This document shows, piece after piece, positions 1 to 5,069 of a stretch of 5,069 nt of DNA. Made by a program: the position numbers and the translations under genes. The DNA is from JAWXCH01 sp034440595. Its GTDB lineage: Bacteria; Planctomycetota; Planctomycetia; Pirellulales; JALHPA01. The notes below the pieces were generated by a model. That model had not been told where the DNA came from. It worked only from the letters and a program-made list of their open reading frames with translations, and made no database searches. Every line of letters begins with the position of its first letter. Positions within the stretch are counted from its first letter, which is position 1. The stretch is from NCBI GenBank assembly GCA_034440595.1, contig JAWXCH010000370.1, positions 1-5,069 of the forward strand, written 5' to 3'.

Positions 1-944
1 CCAGTGCGCTGCACCTCGCGCTCATGGCGCTCGGCGTTGGGCGCAACGACGAAGTCATTACTGTCGCACACACCTTCGTGGCGACCGTTGCTGCAATTAC
101 CTATGTTGGAGCCAAGCCCGTGCTTGTCGACGTGGATCCGGAGCGCTTCACTATGGATGCGGCAAGACTGCGCGGGGCGATCACGCCCCGTACGCGGGCG
201 ATCATTCCCGTGCACCTTTATGGCCAGATGGCCGACATGGGTCCGATCATGGAGATCGCCGATAGTGCCGGCATTCCGGTCATCGAAGACGCCGCTCAGG
301 CACATGGAGCGACGTACCGGGGGTCCAAAGCAGGATCACTCGGGCGATTCGGCTGCTTCAGCTTTTACCCCGGTAAAAACCTCGGCGCGTATGGCGAAGC
401 GGGTTGCGTGCTAACGGACGATGAAGAACTCGCGCTTCGGATGTGCGCAATTCGCGATTGGGGGCAACTAGAGCGCGGGGTCCATCGGCTGCCTGGATAC
501 AACTACCGCATGGAGGGCTTGCAGGGCGCCGTGCTGGACGTGAAACTGCGTCATCTTGAAGGTTGGACAGATCAACGCCTGCGCGTCGCCCGGCAATATG
601 ACGAACTGTTTTCTGCAAGCCGCGTATCCAACCAAGTTCGCCTGCCCCGTCCATGTCCGGATGGACGGCACGTTTACCACCAATACGTGATACGAGTGAA
701 GGAACGTGATCGCTTGCGCGAAGAACTTGCGCGGCGCGGCGTGCAAACGGGCGTGCACTATTCGCTGCCCGTCCATTTGCAACCTGTGTTCTCCGGACTC
801 GGCTATGAGGAAGGAGATTTTCCGGAAGCCGAGCGCATGGCGCGCGAAGTCGCGTCGTTGCCGATCTACCCTGAGCTTGACGGCGAGTCAGTCCGGCACG
901 TCGTCGAAGCGGTTGAGGGCAGTCTCACCGCAGGTTCGGCCTAG
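1..944 (+). CDS. DegT/DnrJ/EryC1/StrS-family PLP-dependent sugar aminotransferase (5' partial)
   Basis: This family transfers an amino group, usually from glutamate, to a keto-sugar nucleotide in the cytoplasm, making amino sugars for polysaccharides. The frame is open to the window edge, with SALHLAL just before the first ATG (base 24). That matches the conserved N-terminal part of the PLP fold, so the true start lies upstream. About 313 residues are visible of a usual 360-400. Numbering from the ATG at 24: AHTFVAT near 22-28; EDAAQAHGA at 88-96, with Asp89 expected to pair with the PLP ring nitrogen; FYPGKNLGAYGEAG, with Lys118 the expected Schiff-base lysine; GYNYRM at 158-163; VHYSLPVH near 244-251. 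All expected catalytic landmarks are present, so it looks functional. It ends in TAG at 942-944. The family call is firm; the sugar and amino position (3- or 4-amino) cannot be told from the sequence. GC is higher than in the genes that follow. Confidence 0.95.
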   Translation, partial: SALHLALMALGVGRNDEVITVAHTFVATVAAITYVGAKPVLVDVDPERFTMDAARLRGAITPRTRAIIPVHLYGQMADMGPIMEIADSAGIPVIEDAAQAHGATYRGSKAGSLGRFGCFSFYPGKNLGAYGEAGCVLTDDEELALRMCAIRDWGQLERGVHRLPGYNYRMEGLQGAVLDVKLRHLEGWTDQRLRVARQYDELFSASRVSNQVRLPRPCPDGRHVYHQYVIRVKERDRLREELARRGVQTGVHYSLPVHLQPVFSGLGYEEGDFPEAERMAREVASLPIYPELDGESVRHVVEAVEGSLTAGSA

Positions 945-1307
945 GGCATCCAAGTTCGGGCGGAGCGGCAACTCGCGGCAGAATATATACCTCAAGAAGG
1001 ACTCGAAGTTCGTGGTTGCTCCATTTTCCAAAAACCTCTGTTGCGTGCGCGGAATATGACGTGGATAGCGCATGTAGTCGACAATGTTATTCAGCACGTG
1101 GATCAGACGGAATCGCAGCAGTTCACGCGGCGATATCCTGGAAGGTCGTACTGGATCAATACCACGGGCCTTGAAAGTCTCACCAGTTACGGTTGGTCCA
1201 AAGAACCTGGGCAGGTCATCACGGAATAGACCACTGAATTGCTTGTCGCTCAGACTGATTAGATTTGGGGGGGAGCCCATTGAGTTCACATGATTGTCTC
1301 TATCCAA
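888..1307 (-). CDS. Unassigned - strand reading frame, possible hypothetical gene or gene remnant
   Basis: I do not recognise this frame. It is 139 codons from a TTG start (bases 1305-1307) to a TGA at 888-890, and it overlaps the last 57 bases of the aminotransferase convergently. The first ATG is at 1278-1280, giving about 130 residues. The TTG has a weak AGG about 6 bases upstream on the - strand; the ATG has no clear ribosome site. The frame stays open upstream to a TAG at 1365-1367, so 158 sense codons are stop-free. The product is basic and mixed in character, with stretches such as RYPRHIPRTQQRFLEN, no evident membrane segment, and no motif I can name. It fills the only sizeable gap and runs against the surrounding genes. 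It may be a small hypothetical gene, the C-terminal remnant of a gene lost by rearrangement, or a chance open frame. A rough look at codon-position GC did not settle it. Confidence 0.28.
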   Translation of the reverse strand: MDRDNHVNSMGSPPNLISLSDKQFSGLFRDDLPRFFGPTVTGETFKARGIDPVRPSRISPRELLRFRLIHVLNNIVDYMRYPRHIPRTQQRFLENGATTNFESFLRYIFCRELPLRPNLDALGRTCGETALNRFDDVPD

Positions 1308-1369
1308 TCGGAACCTGTGCGCTTCGTGGATAATAGCGACCGAAACTGACCTCGGAAAAATAGTCTACC
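945..1369. other. 425-base gap between the aminotransferase and the glycosyltransferase
   Basis: No convincing + strand gene is present; the longest + frames here are 62-69 codons without recognisable content. The stretch has no T-run hairpin typical of an intrinsic terminator after the aminotransferase. A GATAAT at 1329-1334 matches five of six bases of the sigma-70 -10 consensus. It sits about 35 bases before the glycosyltransferase start, but no good -35 element lies at 16-18 bases upstream, so a promoter is only a possibility. A promoter somewhere here would make sense, because the next four genes are tightly linked and this is the only large gap before them. The - strand frame described separately occupies most of the region. 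Confidence 0.6.
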
Positions 1370-2296
1370 GTGCATTCATCAATAAAAAAGTTACGCTCCC
1401 AGGAAATGCCACTGGTTTCCATAGTGGTCGCAGCCTATAACTGCGCAGATTGGATCAATGCAACGCTCGGCGACGTTTTTGCTCAAAGCTACACCCACTT
1501 CGAGCTCATATTCGTCGATGACGGATCGAGCGATAAGACCTACGAGGTGGTTTCCGCTATCTCGGATCCCCGCCTACGCGTGGTCCGTCAGCCCAACTCC
1601 GGTTCTCCGGCCAAACCCCGAAACACGGGTCTCGCTTTGGCCAAAGGATCTTTGGTTACTTTTCTAGATCATGACGATCGATGGCACCCGAGACGATTGG
1701 AAACGGTAGTTGCCCGCTTTGTCGATCCTGATTGCGACCTGATTTGCCACTCGATGGAGCTGGTAATTGGGGATAAGGTTTCGCGCGTTCTCAAGCTGAG
1801 AGCTTATGCAAAACCACTCTACTTGGACATGATGCTCAAAGGGAACTATCTCTTGACTTCGGCGACGACGATCCGGACCGACCTTGTTCGTCGCGCAGGG
1901 GGGTTTGACGAGCGCAAAGAATATTTTAGCGTCGAAGACTACGATCTTTGGTTGCGACTCGCGAAGGCTGGCGCGCGCTTCGTCTTTCTGAACGATGTCT
2001 TAGGTCAATATGTAAAACAGCCATCGGGAATGAGCGCCAATGTCGATACCCATGTAGCACGAATCTTCAGCGTAACCAAGGCGCACATGAGGGATAACTG
2101 GGAGATTCTTGAGCCCTATGAAAATAGAATTCTCGGACGTACCTATTATGATTACGGACGCGAATTGCATCGTGGAGGATTTTTTCGTGCGGGACTTGAA
2201 AAGTACCGCGAAGCAGTGAAGCTTCGATTCTTCTCCCCAAAACTCGCTATTGGTATGGCGCTTTGCGTTGCGCACATCAAGCCCCTGGCGATATGA
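1370..2296 (+). CDS. Family 2 (GT-A fold) glycosyltransferase
   Basis: It is predicted to transfer a sugar from a nucleotide donor to a lipid-linked acceptor at the cytoplasmic face of the inner membrane. Numbered from the GTG at 1370, the family-2 signature VSIVVAAYN is at 16-24, VDDGSSD at 49-55 (donor-binding Asp pair), the NSG...RNTGLALAKG block near 76-93, the metal-binding DXD-type DHDD at 100-103, and the ED catalytic-base motif in VEDYDLW at 188-194. The length (308 residues) is normal for these enzymes, and no membrane anchor is evident. The start is uncertain. GTG 1370 directly follows an in-frame stop (1361-1363) and has only a distant GGA; ATG 1406 would begin MPLVSIVV, a common family start, but its AGGA lies one base away. 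I list the longer form. The stop overlaps the next start (ATGA), pointing to translational coupling. The family is certain; donor, acceptor and linkage are unknown. Confidence 0.93.
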   Translation: MHSSIKKLRSQEMPLVSIVVAAYNCADWINATLGDVFAQSYTHFELIFVDDGSSDKTYEVVSAISDPRLRVVRQPNSGSPAKPRNTGLALAKGSLVTFLDHDDRWHPRRLETVVARFVDPDCDLICHSMELVIGDKVSRVLKLRAYAKPLYLDMMLKGNYLLTSATTIRTDLVRRAGGFDERKEYFSVEDYDLWLRLAKAGARFVFLNDVLGQYVKQPSGMSANVDTHVARIFSVTKAHMRDNWEILEPYENRILGRTYYDYGRELHRGGFFRAGLEKYREAVKLRFFSPKLAIGMALCVAHIKPLAI

Positions 2297-3219
2297 AGAT
2301 ACTTTTTACTGGGGTTTCAGGGCTATTGGGACGCTATTTTTTTGAAATGAATCCTGATCCGTCGAATTACAAGATAGTTGGAACCTCGCGAAATGAATGG
2401 CCGCAGAATTGCTTTGAACTCCTTTCCCACTATGAAGCCGGTCCGTTCGAAAAGGTTGATCGATATCGCATGCTTTTCGACGAGTTTCGCCCCGATGTAA
2501 TAGTCAACGCTGGTTCGGAAGGGAATGTCGATGCGGCTCAACTCAATCCAGAGATTGCCAAGCGCGTGAATTACGAATTTCCTCTTTTCCTCGTTGAAGA
2601 AGCTCGGCGAAGGCGTTTGAAGTTGGTTCACTTTTCCTCGAATGCTGTTTATGACGGAGAGCATGCGCCATACTCTGAATCTTCCCCGATGCATCCTGTA
2701 AACTACTATGGTTCAATCAAGAAAAGGGCGGATGAGGAAGTTCGAAACTTGGATGGCGACTGGATACTGCTAAGGCCGATCGTCGCTTACGGATGGAATT
2801 TTCCCTTTGGTCGCAAGAACCCCGTGTCGCAATTTTTACCGCTGATGCTCCAGCGAAAGTCCCTTCGCCTTGTTGACGATCAGTTCGAGAACCCGATTTA
2901 CGCCGGAGATGTTGCACGCATCTTGTGGAAATGCCTTGCGGATGAATTTTGCGGAGAATTGAACGTTGGCGGCGGGGATGGGGGAATCAGTCGATTCGAC
3001 TGGATGAAAACGGTGGCAGAGGTTTTTGGTTGTGCCGATGCCCCCTTAGAGCCAACCTCGCGATTGACGTTTCCGATGGCTGCTCCACGTCCACGAGATA
3101 CCCACTACGATATCGGGAAGCTGGTGAATTTTCTCGGGTATGTGCCTTTGACGGTACGACAAGGCGCTCAAGCCATGCTCGATGATCGACAACGTTCTCA
3201 CTTATCCATAGGGGCGTGA
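2293..3219 (+). CDS. RmlD-like extended SDR (sugar nucleotide reductase/epimerase)
   Basis: This NAD(P)-dependent short-chain dehydrogenase resembles dTDP-4-dehydrorhamnose reductase, which reduces a 4-keto sugar nucleotide in the cytoplasm. The product is 308 residues. MKILFTGVSGLLG carries the Rossmann GxxGxxG (Gly7, Gly10, Gly13). NAGSEGNVDAAQLNPE (72-87) aligns by eye with the RmlD segment NAAAYTAVDKAE, with the AYT part changed. HFSSNAVYDG (113-122) corresponds to ISTDYVFDG. Tyr139 and Lys143 in YYGSIK form the YxxxK catalytic pair. A C-terminal LNVGGGDG segment matches the substrate-domain motif of the family. I chose ATG 2293 over an in-frame ATG 30 bases earlier because it starts right at the Rossmann strand and forms an ATGA overlap with the glycosyltransferase stop. 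It lies 3 bases before an RmlC-like cupin, which supports a shared deoxysugar pathway. Differences at the substrate side mean the exact reaction (reductase, epimerase or dehydratase) is open. Confidence 0.9.
   Translation: MKILFTGVSGLLGRYFFEMNPDPSNYKIVGTSRNEWPQNCFELLSHYEAGPFEKVDRYRMLFDEFRPDVIVNAGSEGNVDAAQLNPEIAKRVNYEFPLFLVEEARRRRLKLVHFSSNAVYDGEHAPYSESSPMHPVNYYGSIKKRADEEVRNLDGDWILLRPIVAYGWNFPFGRKNPVSQFLPLMLQRKSLRLVDDQFENPIYAGDVARILWKCLADEFCGELNVGGGDGGISRFDWMKTVAEVFGCADAPLEPTSRLTFPMAAPRPRDTHYDIGKLVNFLGYVPLTVRQGAQAMLDDRQRSHLSIGA
3210..3214 (+). promoter_or_regulatory. Shine-Dalgarno site of the cupin gene
   Basis: AGGGG lies 8 bases before the ATG at 3223, inside the last codons of the upstream SDR gene. 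It supports this start over other in-frame codons and indicates that the cupin is translated with its own ribosome site from the same message. Confidence 0.6.
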
Positions 3220-3222
3220 AAA

Positions 3223-3663
3223 ATGCGCACCCACGTTATTGACACGCAAAAGAGTATCTCTCGCAATCACATTGGTGAGGTCAACGGGTACGTGATCTCG
3301 CTGTATAAGGATTGGGAGAAGCTCTTTGAGGCCGAGCCGAAGCAGGTCTACCTGAACGTCTGCTTTCCAGGGCAAAGCAAAGGACCTCATCTTCATATGC
3401 GACGCTGGGATTTTTTTGCGACGATCCGAGGCTCCATGCGATTCGTTGTCAAGTATGGCCCCAAAGATTATGAAGAAATTGAAGTTTCTGCAGCGGATGG
3501 AATCGGGGTCAAGGTGGTCGTAGTGCCGCCGGCGATTCCTTGTTTGATGACAAACATCGGATTGGACGAGGCTTGGGTCATAAACATGCCCAATCCAGCG
3601 TGGCACCCGGACAATGCTGACAACAACCCAGTCGACTACTCCGACTACCTCCCTGGTCGATAG
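3223..3663 (+). CDS. RmlC-like cupin (dTDP-4-dehydrorhamnose 3,5-epimerase-related)
   Basis: This is a small (146-residue) single-domain cupin related to the RmlC sugar epimerases, which act in the cytoplasm on 4-keto-6-deoxy sugar nucleotides. The KGPHLHMRRWDFFATIRG region (53-70) lines up by eye with the RmlC stretch RGLHFQ...KLVRVLRG, and VVPPAIPCLMTNIG (100-113) with IPPGFAHGFLVLS. His56 and His58 are present. Two things depart from RmlC: the His of the second motif is Cys107, and the usual YKCT-type segment with the catalytic Tyr reads WVINMPNPAW (118-127). The protein is also about 35-40 residues shorter than typical RmlC. It follows the SDR by 3 bases and precedes the membrane protein by 13, so it is part of the same operon. 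It may be a sugar-nucleotide isomerase of another specificity, or a binding protein. FdtA-type ketoisomerases are a less likely match, as the RGxHAHK motif is missing. The fold is likely; the activity is not known. Confidence 0.85.
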   Translation: MRTHVIDTQKSISRNHIGEVNGYVISLYKDWEKLFEAEPKQVYLNVCFPGQSKGPHLHMRRWDFFATIRGSMRFVVKYGPKDYEEIEVSAADGIGVKVVVVPPAIPCLMTNIGLDEAWVINMPNPAWHPDNADNNPVDYSDYLPGR

Positions 3664-3676
3664 ATAGGCGTTCAGC

Positions 3677-4981
3677 ATGCCTTCCCCCCGCGCGGGTTTG
3701 TGGCAAATTAGACCGACCAATTCTTTTTGGTCCTGGCTGATTGCGTCGATGGTGATGATTGCCTCGATCCGCGGCATCATCGTCGTGCATTCCAGCCTGC
3801 CGGTACAAGCCGTATATTTCCCAGTTGCCGCCGCTCTCTTAATGTTGGCGATTTTTGGATACTTTCAACGCAAGGCATTCAAGGATCAACGTCTTCTTCT
3901 GCTTAAGAATCTTTTCAAACTGAATCTCCTGCTTGGTGCCGTAAACGTGGCAGTTGATTTATTCTTGAATGCACCGCTTGAATTTGGACTTGCATACACA
4001 TTCATCGCGCCTTACGTTGTGTTCTTGTTTTTGCGCGTGCCCGCGCGCTACTTGCACGCCTCCATCATTGTCATTACGGTGGCGATCGGCTACTCGGTCT
4101 GTACGAATTTCGTTGATGTAATGTTCGATCCGTACGGGTATGAGAAAGTGTTTGAATACAATCTCAGGCTTCGTCCGGAAACATTTAGGGCCTTAAGCCA
4201 TACGGAAGGCGTTTACCGTGTCGGCGGATACACTGGCAGCTATCATGATTCGGCCAATATTTTGGGAATGGCGGTATCGTTTTTCGTGATTCGCTATCTG
4301 TGGAGAAGAAGAATTCTCGACCTGGGCTTGTCGCTGTTCGCGGTCCTGAGCATGACGCTAACGCAAAGCGCGGCGAACATAGCTGTAGCAGCATTTACTG
4401 TATTGATCTTCGCGGGCTATCTGCTGTACTCCAGCCGAAATACCCTGAGCTACGTGTATCTTTTGCTTGGTGTGGGCGGTGCGGCATTGCTCATCGCATT
4501 TTTCGGTGACGCGATGGGCGTCTTCGTAAAGCGGCTTGGAACGGAGGGCGATTGGGAAGGGATGCTGAGCGGCCTCGACACGAGTTTGATTTGGTCAAAG
4601 TTCGGAGTCATCCTGTTTGGCCACGCGGCGGCTATGGGTGATGTGCTGACCGGTATTGAAGTCGCCCATATAAGCCTTACAGGTCAACTGGGCATTGTCC
4701 ATGCCGCAATTGTTTTTGGGATAATGCTTTATCCGCTATTCAGTTTGGTTAAAGCCAAGGGAGTTCCTCCTGATGCATTGGCATCCGCGGCCGCAGTCTT
4801 CTTCGGATTTATGTCCCTGCTTCACTATAACTCTGTGATGAAAGTAACGAGTTTTTTCCTTTTCTTTGCGCTCTACGCTATTTGCCTGAAGAGCATTCTT
4901 AGTCGCAACGATTCCCAGCGGATATCGCCAGCAACGGGAGCATCTTCAGGGAGCCTGCCCCCAACACAAGCTCGATCGTAG
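3677..4981 (+). CDS. O-antigen polymerase/ligase-like multi-pass membrane protein (Wzy/WaaL type)
   Basis: It probably polymerises lipid-linked repeat units (Wzy) or ligates glycan at the periplasmic face of the inner membrane. It has 434 residues and about 12 hydrophobic segments, roughly at 18-37, 44-62, 79-98, 104-120, 126-146, 192-208, 214-229, 231-250, 257-275, 335-355, 366-383 and 389-406. A hydrophilic loop of about 45 residues (147-191) ends in RVGGYTGSYHDSANILG (181-197), which resembles the Arg-x-x-Gly...Asn-x-x-Gly motif at the loop-membrane boundary in Wzy/ligase proteins. A second hydrophilic stretch lies at about 276-305. The last 25 or so residues are polar, rich in Ser, Pro and Ala, and probably cytoplasmic. 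The ATG at 3677 has AGG 8 bases upstream and follows the cupin stop by 13 bases. Wzy proteins diverge strongly, so I rely on topology, length and context. A single such gene in a polysaccharide block is most often Wzy. A flippase (Wzx) is less likely, since the large loop and segment pattern do not fit. Confidence 0.82.
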   Translation: MPSPRAGLWQIRPTNSFWSWLIASMVMIASIRGIIVVHSSLPVQAVYFPVAAALLMLAIFGYFQRKAFKDQRLLLLKNLFKLNLLLGAVNVAVDLFLNAPLEFGLAYTFIAPYVVFLFLRVPARYLHASIIVITVAIGYSVCTNFVDVMFDPYGYEKVFEYNLRLRPETFRALSHTEGVYRVGGYTGSYHDSANILGMAVSFFVIRYLWRRRILDLGLSLFAVLSMTLTQSAANIAVAAFTVLIFAGYLLYSSRNTLSYVYLLLGVGGAALLIAFFGDAMGVFVKRLGTEGDWEGMLSGLDTSLIWSKFGVILFGHAAAMGDVLTGIEVAHISLTGQLGIVHAAIVFGIMLYPLFSLVKAKGVPPDALASAAAVFFGFMSLLHYNSVMKVTSFFLFFALYAICLKSILSRNDSQRISPATGASSGSLPPTQARS

Positions 4982-5069
4982 GAGGCGGGATCGGCCGTTC
5001 GATCGAGTGGATATTCTTCAAAAAAGCGAAGCGCCTTCCTAAAACGCGATCTTGGAATGGAACCCTTAC
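4982..5069. other. Terminal stretch after the membrane-protein gene
   Basis: These 88 bases hold no callable gene. A GGAGG at 4981-4985 begins at the last base of the membrane-protein stop and looks like a strong ribosome site, but no ATG, GTG or TTG follows at normal spacing. The GTG at 5007 runs only 11 codons. A possible ATG at 5057 reaches the window edge after four codons without a good ribosome site. GATCG at 4989-4993 and CGATC at 5000-5004 could form a 5-bp hairpin with a 6-base loop, but no T-run follows, so it is not a convincing terminator. Confidence 0.5.

Noticed and set aside
4..414. A 136-codon + frame overlapping the aminotransferase start.
   Set aside because: It is an out-of-frame shadow, rich in Arg, Ser and Pro, while the aminotransferase frame shows all the family motifs.
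1041..1229. A 62-codon + frame in the gap, in phase with the aminotransferase after its stop.
   Set aside because: The aminotransferase is complete at its TAG, with the normal C-terminal length. The continued frame shows no related sequence and there is no ribosome site for its ATG.
1329..1334. A GATAAT -10-like element before the glycosyltransferase.
   Set aside because: There is no adequate -35 hexamer at 16-18 bases and the extended -10 TGn spacing is wrong by one base, so I kept it only as a remark in the gap entry.
3223..3663. Assignment of the cupin as an FdtA/QdtA-type 3,4-ketoisomerase.
   Set aside because: The characteristic RGxHAHK motif of that family is absent. The local pattern is closer to RmlC, though not a clean match.
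3202..3780. A 192-codon - strand open frame opposite the cupin gene.
   Set aside because: It lies entirely antisense to a well-supported cupin and the junctions on both sides. Its translation shows no recognisable motif, and long antisense frames are common in codon-biased genes.
4989..5004. GATCG...CGATC inverted repeat as a terminator.
   Set aside because: The stem is only 5 bp and no T-run follows it.

Overview
The window is a piece of a bacterial surface-polysaccharide (O-antigen, capsule or exopolysaccharide) biosynthesis locus. All five well-supported genes lie on the + strand. They are close-packed apart from one gap, and the lengths and families are typical of Gram-negative bacteria, probably a proteobacterium with moderate to high GC. 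No gene fixes the genus. No rRNA, tRNA, CRISPR array or intact insertion sequence was seen.

Layout. Bases 1-944 hold the C-terminal part (about 313 residues) of a DegT/DnrJ/EryC1/StrS-family PLP-dependent sugar aminotransferase; its N-terminus lies before the window. Bases 945-1369 are a 425-base gap with no convincing + strand gene. On the - strand this gap carries a stop-free stretch that I cannot assign, possibly a small hypothetical gene or a gene remnant. From 1370 to 4981 there is a tight four-gene block: a GT-A (family 2) glycosyltransferase, an RmlD-like extended SDR (overlapping the glycosyltransferase stop as ATGA), a short RmlC-like cupin (3 bases after the SDR), and a multi-pass Wzy/WaaL-type membrane protein (13 bases after the cupin). 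Bases 4982-5069 contain a strong Shine-Dalgarno-like GGAGG but no recognisable start codon at normal spacing, so the next gene is not callable here.

How they could work together (inference). The aminotransferase would make an amino sugar nucleotide. The SDR and cupin, which resemble the last two enzymes of dTDP-L-rhamnose synthesis but differ from them in key places, would finish another deoxysugar nucleotide or modify one. The glycosyltransferase would add a sugar to the lipid-linked repeat unit on the cytoplasmic face. The membrane protein would polymerise or ligate repeat units on the periplasmic side.

The least ordinary parts are the cupin, which lacks expected RmlC residues, the unassigned - strand frame in the gap, and a visible drop in GC from the aminotransferase to the genes after it. 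I see no clear sign of a wholly new system. The window reads mainly as a variable polysaccharide locus.
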